The notes under the pieces are model-generated. The model did not search any database and had not been told where the DNA came from. It saw nothing but the letters and a program-made list of their open reading frames with translations. The position numbers were made by a program, and so were the translations under genes. DNA of 64,000 bases from Psychrobacter sp. P11G3 (GTDB taxonomy: Bacteria; Pseudomonadota; Gammaproteobacteria; Pseudomonadales; Moraxellaceae): contig NZ_CM003596.1 of NCBI RefSeq assembly GCF_001435845.1, forward strand, positions 1,178,001-1,242,000. Direction: 5' to 3'. Positions 46,373 through 55,985 of the stretch are shown here, piece after piece. Positions within the stretch are counted from its first letter, which is position 1. Each line of letters begins with the position of its first letter.

Positions 46373-47731
46373 CTAGATAAACACTAGAGTCAACAACCAG
46401 ATAAATACGATGCTAGTCACACCTTGGATACCAGTGGCCATTGAATGAGCTTTGTACGCTTGTGCCACGCTCATGCGACTAAACTGGCTAACAATCCAAA
46501 AGAAGCTGTCATTGGCATGTGAAATGGTCATGGCACCGGCACCGATTGCCATCACGCAGAACACGCGCCCAAGCTCGCTGTCTAGGCCAATCTGGCTCAA
46601 TAGTGGGGCAACCATAGCAGAAGTCGTAACCAATGCGACTGTGGTTGAGCCTTGTGCTGTTTTTAGCGCAGCAGAGACGATAAATGGCATGAAAATGCCT
46701 AAACCCAAAGCAGATAGCGTCGAACCTAAGTAATCACCGATTGGCGTAACTTTTAGCATGGCACCAAACGCGCCACCAGCACCAGTGATCAACAGAATAG
46801 GGGCTGCTACTACCAAACCTTGCGAGATACTGTCGCTGATTTCTTGTGTTTTTTGGCTTGATTTAATTAAGAAAAATGATAAGAACAAACCGATAAGTAA
46901 CGCAGTCAATGGGTTACCAATGAATATTAAAATCTCCGCTACCATGCTACTGCCAAATGGTGCGCTTGGGAAATTAGCAACCGAAGATAGGCAGATTAAT
47001 ATGATAGGAACGATAATCGGTAAAAACGCCATTGTCGCTGAAGGCAAGTGACTGTAATCATCACGAGTTTTCATTCCTTCAGGCATTGCTGCTGGAGCAT
47101 CTGCCGCATTGATATTGTCAGGAGTGGCATTAAGAAAGCGATTAGACCACCACCACCCAGCCAGTACCGCAACTGCTGTCACGACCACACCGACCATGAT
47201 GACCAAACCTAGGTTTGACTCTAGACCTAAGTTACCTGCCGCTGCGATTGGGCCTGGCGTAGGCGGGACAAAGGTGTGGGTAGCGTATAGACCAGTGGCC
47301 AAGGCAATGCTCATCGCGACACTTGATACATGTAAGCGCTCAGCTAAAGACTCTTTTAGAGAGTTCAAGATAATATAGCCAGAGTCACAAAATACAGGTA
47401 TAGAAACGACTGCACCGACGATAGACATGGTCAAAGTAGGGAAGCGTGGCCCCAATACTTTAATGACTGACTCTGCCATTACGATAGCAGCACCCGTTTT
47501 TTCAAGGATTAAGCCAATAATCGTACCAAATACAATCACAAGACCGATATAGCCTAAGATACCACCGAAACCATCAGAAATCGTTTTGGCGACCGTATTA
47601 AGCGGTACTTGATAAAATAGCGCGACCAAAAAAGCGGATAAAATCAACACTAAAAAGGGATGCCACTTTAATTTTGCGGTAGCGAAAATAATAAAAAGAA
47701 TGGTCAGCACAAGCCAAAATACAATCATCAC
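46373..47731 (-). CDS. GntP-family gluconate/glycerate:H+ symporter
   Basis: A 452-residue inner-membrane transporter of the GntP family with 12 or more hydrophobic segments. Family sequences are visible: GFGGILGYIGLVIVFGTIIG near 52, FCDSGYIILNSLKESLAERL near 115, THTFVPPTPGPIAAAGNLG near 155, and LITGAGGAFGAMLKVTPIGDYL near 312. Substrates of the family include gluconate, idonate and, in some members, glycerate. The downstream glycerate kinase gene makes glycerate or a compound giving glycerate likely. The start MMIVFWLVLTILFIIF begins directly in a membrane segment. Confidence 0.9.
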   Translation of the reverse strand: MMIVFWLVLTILFIIFATAKLKWHPFLVLILSAFLVALFYQVPLNTVAKTISDGFGGILGYIGLVIVFGTIIGLILEKTGAAIVMAESVIKVLGPRFPTLTMSIVGAVVSIPVFCDSGYIILNSLKESLAERLHVSSVAMSIALATGLYATHTFVPPTPGPIAAAGNLGLESNLGLVIMVGVVVTAVAVLAGWWWSNRFLNATPDNINAADAPAAMPEGMKTRDDYSHLPSATMAFLPIIVPIILICLSSVANFPSAPFGSSMVAEILIFIGNPLTALLIGLFLSFFLIKSSQKTQEISDSISQGLVVAAPILLITGAGGAFGAMLKVTPIGDYLGSTLSALGLGIFMPFIVSAALKTAQGSTTVALVTTSAMVAPLLSQIGLDSELGRVFCVMAIGAGAMTISHANDSFFWIVSQFSRMSVAQAYKAHSMATGIQGVTSIVFIWLLTLVFI

Positions 47732-48089
47732 TGTCTCAATATGGTTTATATCTTAATTGATTACCAATGCCAATATAGTCAATTATATCGAGATTAAACA
47801 CGGTATATAGCGTGCTAAGTCTACTTTGCGTAGTACTTTCACAGGCTTTTACCATGTCTACATTTAAACGATATCGAACCAACTATCTGCATCACTAACG
47901 ATACGAAATTTTAAAGGGGCATATTTTATAGCAAATAGACGCCGCTAGGAAATAGATTCGTTAAATAGTTGGCGCTGTTGACAAAAAATCAAGAGATACT
48001 TAATTTTGAAATGAGAGAAGTTAGTAATAAAACGTCGAAGACGTGTGTGGAAATACTTTTATAACTAGCAATTGCTAATACTTCAAACC
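47732..48089. other. Intergenic region upstream of the GntP-family gene
   Basis: About 350 bases with no gene I can support. It should hold the promoter for the gntP-glycerate kinase pair; I could not choose one. Confidence 0.35.
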
Positions 48090-48124
48090 AAAAAAAACTG
48101 GCCATTTATAATTGACCAGTTTTT
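48090..48124 (-). terminator. Terminator of the small gene at 48200-48439
   Basis: On the minus strand AAAACTGGTCA ... TGGCCAGTTTT forms a stem (one mismatch) followed by eight T. Confidence 0.75.
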
Positions 48125-48199
48125 GTCTAAGCAATGTTTACCTACCTGAGTAACAATTATTTTTGAGATAGGTATTCTAAGAAGTACCGGTATTTACAG

Positions 48200-48439
48200 T
48201 TAGGCAATCTTATCAAAAAAAGCTTTGTTATTGGTAGCAGTTGCAGTATCAAAGCTGACATAAATGCCCTGATCATCCAACGTAGCATACCAATGATCAT
48301 CATTGCCACTGGTCAGTAGCTGAAAGTATTTGTCATTGACTATTCTGCCAACTGTATACACCTCACCTTCAGAGTAGTATGCATTACCTTGAGTACAGAT
48401 AAGCTTGTCATTAGTATGAATGTTATTATTGTCTTTCAT
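48200..48439 (-). CDS. Small hypothetical protein, 79 residues
   Basis: Not recognised. The 79-residue product has a polar N-terminus (MKDNNNIHTNDKLICT). A segment GEVYTVGRIVND with KYFQLLTSGNDDHWYATLDDQ suggests a small all-beta SH3-like fold, as seen in some phage and bacterial orphan proteins. No signal peptide, membrane segment or Cys pair is present. It has its own terminator downstream. It may be accessory. Ribosome-binding sequence upstream is only weak (AGGGCG). Translation is likely but not proven. Confidence 0.55.
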   Translation of the reverse strand: MKDNNNIHTNDKLICTQGNAYYSEGEVYTVGRIVNDKYFQLLTSGNDDHWYATLDDQGIYVSFDTATATNNKAFFDKIA

Positions 48440-48733
48440 GTTCTTGCGCCCTATTAGTATATTAAATAGCAGTAGATTATCAATTCTGCTAATAGTAATA
48501 AAGATGATTATATAGGCAGTATCTTGTTGTTTGGTATAGCGTTTTTAAAGTAGTTGTTGCATTTAGTTACTACAACATTGCATAGATAACACCGCTATCA
48601 TAGCAATAGATTTTTTGAGAATCCTAAGCTGTTTAGGAATATATAAAATCCTAATTTATCGAGATAAAGGAGTGAAAGTTAGCGATATAAATAGTCTAAA
48701 TACATAGACTTTAATGTCAAAAATGACGCACGT
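48440..48733. other. Intergenic region upstream of the small gene
   Basis: About 290 bases, AT-rich, with no gene I can support. It probably holds the promoter of the small gene at 48200-48439. Confidence 0.35.
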
Positions 48734-48764
48734 AAAAAAGCCAGCAACCTAAGTTGCTGGCTTT
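48734..48764 (-). terminator. Terminator of the rpsF-rpsR-rplI operon
   Basis: On the minus strand AAAGCCAGCAAC/GTTGCTGGCTTT with a four-base loop and six T, 30 bases after the rplI stop. Confidence 0.88.
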
Positions 48765-48793
48765 CTACAGACTGAGTCTAACTACATGGAAGA

Positions 48794-49300
48794 TTACTCT
48801 TCAGAATAGTCTTCTTCAGCAGCTTCTTCGTCAGCTGAATCTTCGTTGTTACCATCTTCAGAAAGAATAGTAACTAAGATGCTAGCAGTAACGTCATGGT
48901 GTAGCTGAATATCAACATTGTATTCGCCAACTTGACGTAGAGTGCCTTCAGGTAGCTTGATTTCAGCACGGTCTACTTCTAGACCTGAGTTAGTCAATGC
49001 TTCAGCGATATCGCGAGTACCGATAGAGCCGAATAGCTTGCCTTCGTCACCTGATTTAGCACGCATGATAACATTAACGTCAGTCAATGCATCAGCACGC
49101 TCTTGAGCAACAGCGATCTCTTTTGCTTCTTCAGCTTCAAGTTCAGCACGACGTGCTTCAAACTTTTCAATGTTAGCTTTAGTAGCAGGTAGTGCTTTGC
49201 CCTGAGGGATAAGAAAGTTACGTCCGTAACCTGGTTTTACATCGACAGTTTCACCGAGTTTACCAAGGTTGACGATACGCTGTAACAAAATAATTTGCAT
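48794..49300 (-). CDS. rplI: 50S ribosomal protein L9
   Basis: L9 binds domain V of 23S rRNA and bridges to the L1 stalk. The 168-residue protein has the N-terminal [18 protein letters not shown] motif, a long charged helix, and the C-terminal domain [21 protein letters not shown]. It has about 20 extra residues at the C-terminus, an acidic tail ([14 protein letters not shown]) not present in the 149-residue E. coli protein. It is last in the rpsF-rpsR-rplI operon, 20 bases after rpsR, followed by the terminator. Confidence 0.96.
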   Translation of the reverse strand: MQIILLQRIVNLGKLGETVDVKPGYGRNFLIPQGKALPATKANIEKFEARRAELEAEEAKEIAVAQERADALTDVNVIMRAKSGDEGKLFGSIGTRDIAEALTNSGLEVDRAEIKLPEGTLRQVGEYNVDIQLHHDVTASILVTILSEDGNNEDSADEEAAEEDYSEE

Positions 49301-49320
49301 GAGTCATTCCTAGTTAGCGG

Positions 49321-49551
49321 TTAACCTTGATGGTTATCAGTGTATGGAAGTAGCGATAAGTAACGAGCTTGCTTGATAGCAGTCGCTAATTGACGCTGAT
49401 ATTTAGTAGATGTACCAGTAATACGGCTTGGTACGATTTTACCATTATCACTAATGTACTGTTTTAGCAATTCAACATCTTTATAGTCGATGTGAGTGAT
49501 GCCTTCAGCAGTGAAACGGCAGAATTTGCGACGGCGATAGAAACGTGCCAT
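49321..49551 (-). CDS. rpsR: 30S ribosomal protein S18
   Basis: S18 is a 76-residue basic protein that binds with S6 to the platform of the 30S subunit. The sequence starts [17 protein letters not shown] and contains [25 protein letters not shown], the usual S18 core. It lies between rpsF and rplI, with 16 and 20 base gaps and AAAGGAG before the start. The complex of S6 with S18 is the likely ligand of the leader upstream of rpsF. Confidence 0.97.
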   Translation of the reverse strand: MARFYRRRKFCRFTAEGITHIDYKDVELLKQYISDNGKIVPSRITGTSTKYQRQLATAIKQARYLSLLPYTDNHQG

Positions 49552-49567
49552 GAGTATTCTCCTTTAA

Positions 49568-49972
49568 TTAGTCTTCACTGTTGTCGTTGTCGTCACTATC
49601 GTTTTCACGATTGTCTGGACGACGAGTAGTTGCTTTGCGTGCGCGTTTTTCATCGGCATTCTTGGCTAACTGCGACTCTTCAGTGACAGCTTCGTCACGG
49701 CGCATAACTAGACTACGAATGATCGCGTCGTTATAACGGAATAATTCTTCAAGTTCAGCTAAAGTTTCACCGTCAGTTTCAATGTTGAAAAGAACGTAAT
49801 GAGCTTTGTGAATCTTGTTGATTGGATAAGCCAGTTGACGACGGCCCCAATCTTCTAGACGATGGATAACACCGTTGTTGTCTTGAACTAACTTGATGTA
49901 GCGCTCAACCATGCCGACCACTTGGTCGCTTTGGTCTGGGTGTACAAGTAACACCAGTTCGTAATGTCGCAT
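49568..49972 (-). CDS. rpsF: 30S ribosomal protein S6
   Basis: S6, 134 residues, with [45 protein letters not shown] and [10 protein letters not shown] matching the family. The C-terminal tail is long, first basic then acidic ([18 protein letters not shown]). In E. coli such tails are modified by glutamate addition by RimK; here the sequence is Asp/Asn-rich, so that is uncertain. It is the first gene of the operon; the ATG has AAGGAG upstream, inside a predicted leader stem. Confidence 0.96.
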   Translation of the reverse strand: MRHYELVLLVHPDQSDQVVGMVERYIKLVQDNNGVIHRLEDWGRRQLAYPINKIHKAHYVLFNIETDGETLAELEELFRYNDAIIRSLVMRRDEAVTEESQLAKNADEKRARKATTRRPDNRENDSDDNDNSED

Positions 49973-49977
49973 TATGA

Positions 49978-50023
49978 CTCCTTACGGATTAGTAGCTATT
50001 AACCCTATGTTAATAGCAAGGAG
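49978..50023 (-). promoter_or_regulatory. Candidate S6:S18 autoregulatory leader of rpsF
   Basis: On the minus strand CTCCTT (50023-50018) can pair with the Shine-Dalgarno AAGGAG (49983-49978). Between them is a perfect eight-base-pair hairpin (CTATTAAC/GTTAATAG, 50016-49996), and the unpaired 3' side holds CCG (49987-49985). This arrangement matches the known rpsF leader motif, in which S6:S18 binds near a CCG and closes the start region. Folding was judged by eye. Confidence 0.5.
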
Positions 50024-50099
50024 ATTTATAAGGTAAGCCCAATTCTAGTCATATTTTATAAAAAACAATCAAGAATAAGCTTAGTTTATAAAGCGCCGT

Positions 50100-50128
50100 A
50101 TTATAACAGTACTCTGCAACTAACACAA
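50100..50128 (-). promoter_or_regulatory. Promoter of the rpsF operon
   Basis: On the minus strand TTGTGT (50128-50123), 17-base spacer and TATAAT (50105-50100), giving a leader of about 120 bases. Confidence 0.6.
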
Positions 50129-50190
50129 AGGTTAATCACCAAGCTACTGCCAATAAAATATAAAAAGAGGCTAAATTAGCTTTGCTAAAT

Positions 50191-50220
50191 AAAAAAGCCG
50201 CGATAGTACGCAGCTTTTTT
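50191..50220 (-). terminator. Terminator of the GYF/RDD gene
   Basis: Hairpin AAAAAAGCCGCG/CGCAGCTTTTTT with one mismatch, T-run on the minus strand, 43 bases beyond the stop codon. Confidence 0.65.
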
Positions 50221-50263
50221 GAGTATAACGAGCTATAAAACCACTAACTAAACCAAAATACTG

Positions 50264-51232
50264 TTATTCAGATTTTGACTTTTTTACCAGTTGGCTACTG
50301 TCTGCTTTAACCACTAAGGTTTTGGCAAGCTTGTCATGCCAACCAATATTTTCAGGGCTTTTAGACGCCATGTAGTAATGAATAGCAATAATCACAAAAC
50401 CTAAAAAGCTGGTAAACGAAAACAGTAAGTTATAGATAATAAATAACAATAACGTACGTGTACCGATAAGCTTAATAAATGAAGGTAGGCGATGCGTGGT
50501 TTGATCCACAACACGAATACCAGTGATCAGCTTGCCTAGCGATTGACCACGCATGGTAATAAATACCAATTGCAAGGCAAATAGCCCAAAAACCATCACC
50601 TGTGACATCATCAATGTGCTACTAGGAAGACTTTCCATCAGCGTCATTGAATATTGATAGGCGGCGTCCATATCTTGAATGTTTTGGAACTTGGTATAGT
50701 CCACATCCATCTTAGTCAATGCCATTACTAGCGGCAGTATGGCCAATATATAAAGTAGGCCATTCAATGCAGTCGCCAATACGCGTGACATGATTGGCGC
50801 AAGTACCACGTTGCCAACGACTTTATCATTGTCTGCAACAGCCTTTTTGAGAGTAGACTTGTTTAATGAGACATTGTTGTGCGGCGTTTGATGACGATTG
50901 GTCGTCATATCGGCTTTCACGTTTTTAGGACGTTCAGGCTTGCCATATAGTCTGTCTAATGATACTGACTTATCATCTTTCGCTTTATTGGTATCTTCAA
51001 GGAAGACAGTCACGTTATTGATGATAGAGTCGTTTACTTCAGGCGTATTAGCACTGGTCGGGCGATAAACCGTTTGGTTATTGGTAAGATCACCTACGCG
51101 CTGCCACTGAGCTAAGCCTTCATGCCACATCAAATCATCAAGCAACACTTCACCAGATGCCAGCATGATATTCAGCTGCTCCAACTGATATGGGCCAGCT
51201 TGTACGTTATTTCGAGCAAGGAAAATCTGCAT
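50264..51232 (-). CDS. GYF_2 and RDD domain membrane protein
   Basis: 322 residues from ATG 51232 (a second ATG at 51244 is also possible; CAGGCAATT favours the inner one). The N-terminal 50 residues form a GYF_2 domain (MQIFLARNNVQAGPYQLEQL, DLMWHEGLAQWQRVGDL), a likely peptide-binding module in the cytoplasm. A polar linker follows. The RDD-type membrane domain from about residue 145 has four hydrophobic segments and the motif GQSLGKLITGIRVVDQ with conserved Arg and Asp. The C-terminus ends in a conserved KSKSE-type basic tail. Family function is uncertain; some RDD proteins are Na+/H+ antiporters. It is downstream of the ppsA gene on the same strand. Confidence 0.8.
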   Translation of the reverse strand: MQIFLARNNVQAGPYQLEQLNIMLASGEVLLDDLMWHEGLAQWQRVGDLTNNQTVYRPTSANTPEVNDSIINNVTVFLEDTNKAKDDKSVSLDRLYGKPERPKNVKADMTTNRHQTPHNNVSLNKSTLKKAVADNDKVVGNVVLAPIMSRVLATALNGLLYILAILPLVMALTKMDVDYTKFQNIQDMDAAYQYSMTLMESLPSSTLMMSQVMVFGLFALQLVFITMRGQSLGKLITGIRVVDQTTHRLPSFIKLIGTRTLLLFIIYNLLFSFTSFLGFVIIAIHYYMASKSPENIGWHDKLAKTLVVKADSSQLVKKSKSE

Positions 51233-51358
51233 AATTGCCTGCATAGTTAGTCATGTCTTAGGACATTATATTAGGGTCTATTTGAAAAAATCAAATAGAC
51301 CCTAATAGTGGTATCTTTAATGACTGTGTGAATGACCGCTGTGACTAAACGTAGCGGT

Positions 51359-53743
51359 TTACTTCGCTTCTTCACCAGCTAAGAAGAACCAAGTATCTAG
51401 TACTGAGTCAGGGTTCAATGACACTGAGCTGATACCTTGCTCCATTAACCAAAACGCTAGATCTGGATGGTCTGATGGACCTTGACCACAGATACCGACG
51501 TATTTGTTTTGCTTACGGCAAGCTTCGATAGCCATAGACAATAGTTTCTTAACAGCAGGATCACGCTCATCAAATAGATGCGAGACGATACCTGAGTCAC
51601 GGTCAAGACCAAGGGTCAACTGAGTCAAATCGTTAGAACCGATTGAGAAACCATCGAAGTATTCTAAAAACTCTTCTGCTAATAGGGCGTTGGTTGGTAA
51701 CTCACACATCATGATGACGCGTAGACCATTTTCGCCACGTTTTAGACCATTCTTTTCAAGTAACTCAATCACTTGTGCTGCTTCGTCAGTAGTACGTACG
51801 AATGGAATCATGATCTCAACATTGGTCAAGCCCATGTCATCACGTACACGTTTTAGTGCTTTACACTCAAGCTCAAAACAGTCACGGAAGTTATCAGACA
51901 CATAACGGCTAGCACCACGGAAACCAAGCATTGGGTTTTCTTCTGATGGCTCGTATAATTTACCACCAAGCAGGTTAGCGTATTCGTTTGATTTGAAATC
52001 TGACATACGAACGATCACTGGCTGATCCATAAAGGCAACAGCTAGCGTTGAGATACCTTCGACCAATTTATCAACATAGAAGTCAACAGGTGATGCATAG
52101 CCTGCGATACGCTCTTGGATTGCTTGCGCAATTTCACGTGGCAAGCTGTTCATGTTTAGCAAAGCTTTTGGATGCACACCAATCATACGGTTGATGATGA
52201 ACTCTAGACGTGCAAGACCGATACCTTCGTTTGGCATTTGGGTAAATGAGAATGCGCGATCTGGGTTACCAACGTTCATCATCACTTTGAATGCTAGCTC
52301 TGGCATAGATTCAACAGAGTTAGTCTGTACTTCAAAATCAATCTGGCTTTCATAAATGAAACCAGTGTCACCTTCAGCACAAGAAGCAGTTACGTCTTGA
52401 CCATCAACCAATAGCTCAGTTGCGTTACCACAACCAACGATAGCTGGCACACCTAGCTCACGCGCGATAATAGCAGCGTGACAAGTACGACCACCACGGT
52501 TGGTGATGATAGCAGAAGCGCGCTTCATAACTGGTTCCCAATCCGGATCAGTCATGTCTGATACGAGTACGTCGCCTTCTTCTACTTTGTCCATCTCGTT
52601 TAGGTTGCTAACGATACGCACTTTACCTGAACCGATACGTTGACCGATTGAACGACCTTCACACAATACTTTTGCGCCAGTCGTGTCGATGACATAACGT
52701 TCCATTACGTTGCTGTCTTGACGGCTCTTAACAGTCTCAGGACGTGCTTGAACGATAAAGATTTCGTTAGTATCGCCGTCTTTTGCCCACTCGATATCCA
52801 TCGCTTGGCCATAATGCTGTTCGATCGTTACCGCTTGCTTGGCAAGTGAGGTTAGCTCTTCAGTCGATAGAGAGAACTGCATGCGATCTTGTTTTTCAAC
52901 ATCGACAGTTTTAACTGATTTAGCAGTGCTGCCTTCATCACCATAAACCATTTTCTTATGCTTGCTACCTAGGTTACGGCGGATAACTGATGGCTTACCG
53001 TTTGCTAGCAATTTCTTAGAGATATAGAACTCATCTGGGTTAACCGCACCCTGTACAACCATTTCACCTAGACCGTAGCTTGAGGTGATGAATACCACTT
53101 GATCAAAGCCGCTTTCGGTATCTAGCGTGAACATAACACCAGCAGCACCAGTCTCTGAACGTACCATACGTTGTACGGCAGCAGATAGTGCAACGCCTTC
53201 GTGCTCAAAACCTTTGTGTACACGGTAAGAGATTGCACGGTCGTTATATAGAGAGGCAAATACTTCTTTAATAGCAATTAGGACGTTATCAATACCGCGA
53301 ATGTTCAAGAAGGTTTCTTGTTGACCGGCAAATGACGCATCTGGCAAATCTTCAGCAGTGGCAGAAGAACGTACAGCAACAGCGATGTCTTCGCCGCCAC
53401 TCATGGTTTCAAATGATTGACGTACTTCTTGCTCAAGATCTTTTGGCAGTTCTTGTTCAATAATCCAAGTACGAATCTTTTTACCAGTCGCCGCAAGCTT
53501 ATTAACATCGTTTACGTCTAGTGTTTTTAGCTCGCTGTTGATTTTGTCAAGCAAGCCTGTTTCAGTCAAAAAGCGGTTGAATGCATTTGAAGTGGTGGCA
53601 AAGCCGCCTGGAACACTAACGCCTAAATCAGAAAGATGGCTGATCATTTCGCCAAGCGAAGCGTTCTTACCACCAACCATTTCGATGTCGTCTTTTCCTA
53701 GCTGATCAAGATTGATTACAAGTGCTGTAGATTGCGCTGCCAT
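51359..53743 (-). CDS. ppsA: Phosphoenolpyruvate synthase
   Basis: PpsA converts pyruvate and ATP to phosphoenolpyruvate, AMP and phosphate for gluconeogenesis, in the cytosol. The 794 residues match E. coli PpsA (792). The N-terminal ATP-grasp part begins with [11 protein letters not shown] near 24. The phosphohistidine motif [14 protein letters not shown] is at about 420. The C-terminal PEP-binding barrel carries IMIPFVRT and the catalytic CGQGPSDHP near 755. The ATG has TGGAG upstream. It is divergent from ppsR, whose product regulates it by threonine phosphorylation next to the catalytic His. Confidence 0.96.
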   Translation of the reverse strand: MAAQSTALVINLDQLGKDDIEMVGGKNASLGEMISHLSDLGVSVPGGFATTSNAFNRFLTETGLLDKINSELKTLDVNDVNKLAATGKKIRTWIIEQELPKDLEQEVRQSFETMSGGEDIAVAVRSSATAEDLPDASFAGQQETFLNIRGIDNVLIAIKEVFASLYNDRAISYRVHKGFEHEGVALSAAVQRMVRSETGAAGVMFTLDTESGFDQVVFITSSYGLGEMVVQGAVNPDEFYISKKLLANGKPSVIRRNLGSKHKKMVYGDEGSTAKSVKTVDVEKQDRMQFSLSTEELTSLAKQAVTIEQHYGQAMDIEWAKDGDTNEIFIVQARPETVKSRQDSNVMERYVIDTTGAKVLCEGRSIGQRIGSGKVRIVSNLNEMDKVEEGDVLVSDMTDPDWEPVMKRASAIITNRGGRTCHAAIIARELGVPAIVGCGNATELLVDGQDVTASCAEGDTGFIYESQIDFEVQTNSVESMPELAFKVMMNVGNPDRAFSFTQMPNEGIGLARLEFIINRMIGVHPKALLNMNSLPREIAQAIQERIAGYASPVDFYVDKLVEGISTLAVAFMDQPVIVRMSDFKSNEYANLLGGKLYEPSEENPMLGFRGASRYVSDNFRDCFELECKALKRVRDDMGLTNVEIMIPFVRTTDEAAQVIELLEKNGLKRGENGLRVIMMCELPTNALLAEEFLEYFDGFSIGSNDLTQLTLGLDRDSGIVSHLFDERDPAVKKLLSMAIEACRKQNKYVGICGQGPSDHPDLAFWLMEQGISSVSLNPDSVLDTWFFLAGEEAK

Positions 53744-54457
53744 GATAACTCCAGAAAATAAGGTTATTTAGTAAAGATTATAACGGTGAATTATACCGCC
53801 ATATTAGGACAATTTCGAGGGTTTTCACCAAAAAACTTGTTAAAAATATACAAATTGTGGGGTTTGCTACATAAATTAGGGCCAGTCCTCTCAAGTTTCG
53901 TATTTACTCAGATGAAAAACATCATCGTTAGTGACGATGTTATGCGCTTACAGAAGCCAATTACTGCATAAAATAGATACATTCCAATAAGCCACATTTA
54001 GAGTATTTCTATAATTTATGTTTCAATCTTATGTATCTGTATAAACAAAGCATAATAGAAGAAGCATAAAAAAATACCTCAATGAAAGGTGAATTAACTA
54101 TGGTGACAAGATGAAAAACAATGTTGGTGCTAAGTATACGCCTGTAACATTGATTTCTATTAAGAGGCTAATATGCGTATAATGTAGCGCATAGATAGTT
54201 GATGCACATTGCATGGTAAATGTGCAGTATAGGTACTGAAAAAGGCTCGTTTTAAGAAGGCGGTTATAAAGCCTAGTTATACGAGTTATAAAGGCGACTA
54301 TAAGAAGCCAAGTAAAAGTCACGCTGTCAGATGGTCAAAGCAATACTATTAATAGTCAATAACTGATAAACGATTGCCAAGTCTGAATTATTACTAAGAT
54401 CTATACCAAAAACTAAATGAAGGTCACTATTGAGTTTTCAACCGAGGTGTCAACGAT
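53744..54457. other. Long divergent intergenic region between ppsA and ppsR
   Basis: 714 bases with no gene I can support; the two open frames inside lack ribosome-binding sites and family-like sequence. On the plus strand 54245-54310 has three imperfect tandem units of the type GGTTATAAAGCC, AGTTATAAAGGC and GACTATAAGAAGCC. The promoters of both genes should be here. -10-like TATAAT occurs on the minus strand at 53782-53777 and 53795-53790, without a good -35. Confidence 0.45.
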
Positions 54458-55354
54458 ATGTACTCAAGCAATCTATCTGAACAAGTTAAGTCCACTATCC
54501 AAAATCGCCACGCGCTAAACTTGGACAGCTCACAAGCCATTAGAACGGCGTTTTTTATCTCAGATGGCACAGCTATTACGGCTGAGACACTTGGACGCGC
54601 TATTTTAAGTCAGTTTGCCTCAGTTCCCTTTGAGACAAGAGTATTGCCATATGTCGATAGCTTAGAGCGTGCAGAAGATGCGGTTGAACAAATCAATATG
54701 GCGTATCAGCGCGATGGATCGTTGCCATTGGTTTTCGATACGATCGTTAATCCTGAGATTCGTGAAAAGATCAACTCAGCACACAGCTGTAACTTGGATA
54801 TGTATGAAGGTCTGATTGGCCGTGTTGCAGAAGAGACTGGTGTGGAGCCAGATGGTCATTCAGGGCATGCACATGATGATGTCGATTCTGAAACCTATAA
54901 AGAGCGTATCGATGCAGTTCACTTTGCTTTAGACAATGACGATGGCGCGCGTACTCGTCACTATAATGCAGCCGATATTATTTTGGTTGGTGTGTCGCGC
55001 TCTGGTAAGACGCCGACTTCTTTATACTTAGCATTACAATTCGGTATTCGAGCGGCTAACTATCCTTTAACCGAAGATGACTTGTACGACAATCAGTTGC
55101 CAAAAGCATTACGTGAGCACAAAGACAAGCTGTTTGGTTTACTCATCGATACTGATCGCTTAGTAAAAATCCGTCAAGAGCGCCGTGCAGGCAGTCGTTA
55201 TTCTAGCTATCAGCAATGCCAGCAAGAGCAGCGCGCGATTCAGGGTATTTATATCACGCACGGTATCCCAAGCTTAGATGTATCAGAGATGTCTGTTGAA
55301 GAGATTGCCACGCGTATTTTGCAGATGACAGGTCTCAAACGCCGTATTGGATAA
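54458..55354 (+). CDS. ppsR: PEP synthase kinase/pyrophosphorylase PpsR (DUF299)
   Basis: Bifunctional regulator that inactivates PpsA by ADP-dependent phosphorylation and reactivates it with phosphate. The 298 residues show FFISDGTAITAETLGRAILSQF at about 31, the P-loop-like GVSRSGKTPTSLYLA near 177, and EEIATRILQMTGLKR at the C-terminus, all typical. There is an extra Asp/His-rich insertion near 128-150 (DGHSGHAHDDVDSE) not found in the 277-residue E. coli protein. It is divergent from ppsA, which supports the assignment. The ATG is used with a GAGG-type site 12 bases upstream. Confidence 0.94.
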   Translation: MYSSNLSEQVKSTIQNRHALNLDSSQAIRTAFFISDGTAITAETLGRAILSQFASVPFETRVLPYVDSLERAEDAVEQINMAYQRDGSLPLVFDTIVNPEIREKINSAHSCNLDMYEGLIGRVAEETGVEPDGHSGHAHDDVDSETYKERIDAVHFALDNDDGARTRHYNAADIILVGVSRSGKTPTSLYLALQFGIRAANYPLTEDDLYDNQLPKALREHKDKLFGLLIDTDRLVKIRQERRAGSRYSSYQQCQQEQRAIQGIYITHGIPSLDVSEMSVEEIATRILQMTGLKRRIG

Positions 55355-55483
55355 TGAATGTCAGCTTAAACAGTCTCTGTTCAATCGGTATTAATAAGTG
55401 TTCAGGCAGCTTTAATAAATGCGCAAAAAACACTAATAAACATACATCATTTCATCCTAGATAATTATCATATAGAGAATATT

Positions 55484-55885
55484 ATGATTTCAGCCTATCA
55501 ATCTATAAAGCCATCGTTGTTGCTGGCAGGTTTAATCAGTGCAGCGATTTTACTGAGTGCTTGTCAAACATCACCATTTGCAAAGGATCCAGTATCTGAG
55601 CCGCGCTATATTCCAAGTATCGTATTGGGTGAAGCACAGACACTGACCGTCATGCCAAACCGTGTGGCCTGTGCCTCAGAACTGCCAATGCAGTGCCTAC
55701 TTGCTAAGTCTAAAGACGGTAGCGTATTCCAGATTCCTTATGACTGGATCGACGATTTCAAACCAGCCCTTGGTACAGAGTACATCATTAGCGCCCGCCC
55801 GCAGATTGATGAAGGGCAACAGAGCGCCACTGGTCATTGGACATTGCAAAACATATTGTCACAACGTATGGTGGGCATGCCTTAG
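55484..55885 (+). CDS. Small lipoprotein, DUF4377-like
   Basis: A 133-residue lipoprotein: signal segment LLLAGLISAAILLSAC, lipidated Cys at about 27. The mature part has a Cys pair (RVACASELPMQCLLAKS) and a W-D-D-F segment typical of DUF4377-type domains (DWIDDFKPALGTEYIISA). The family is of unknown function and found in the outer-membrane fraction of many gammaproteobacteria, often fused to META domains. It lies between ppsR and sthA on the same strand, with about 100 bases to each. The start is preceded by GAGAATATT. Confidence 0.7.
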   Translation: MISAYQSIKPSLLLAGLISAAILLSACQTSPFAKDPVSEPRYIPSIVLGEAQTLTVMPNRVACASELPMQCLLAKSKDGSVFQIPYDWIDDFKPALGTEYIISARPQIDEGQQSATGHWTLQNILSQRMVGMP

Positions 55886-55985
55886 TAGGGCGGTATTCAT
55901 TTATCTACATGATACTAACTCAGCTATATATTGATTCATTTATATCTCAAACATTTACTCGATAAATAAATATAAAGAGGACATC

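Noticed and set aside
53786..54322. Two short open frames in the ppsA-ppsR gap
   Set aside because: No ribosome-binding sites; composition follows the AT-rich, repeat-containing gap.
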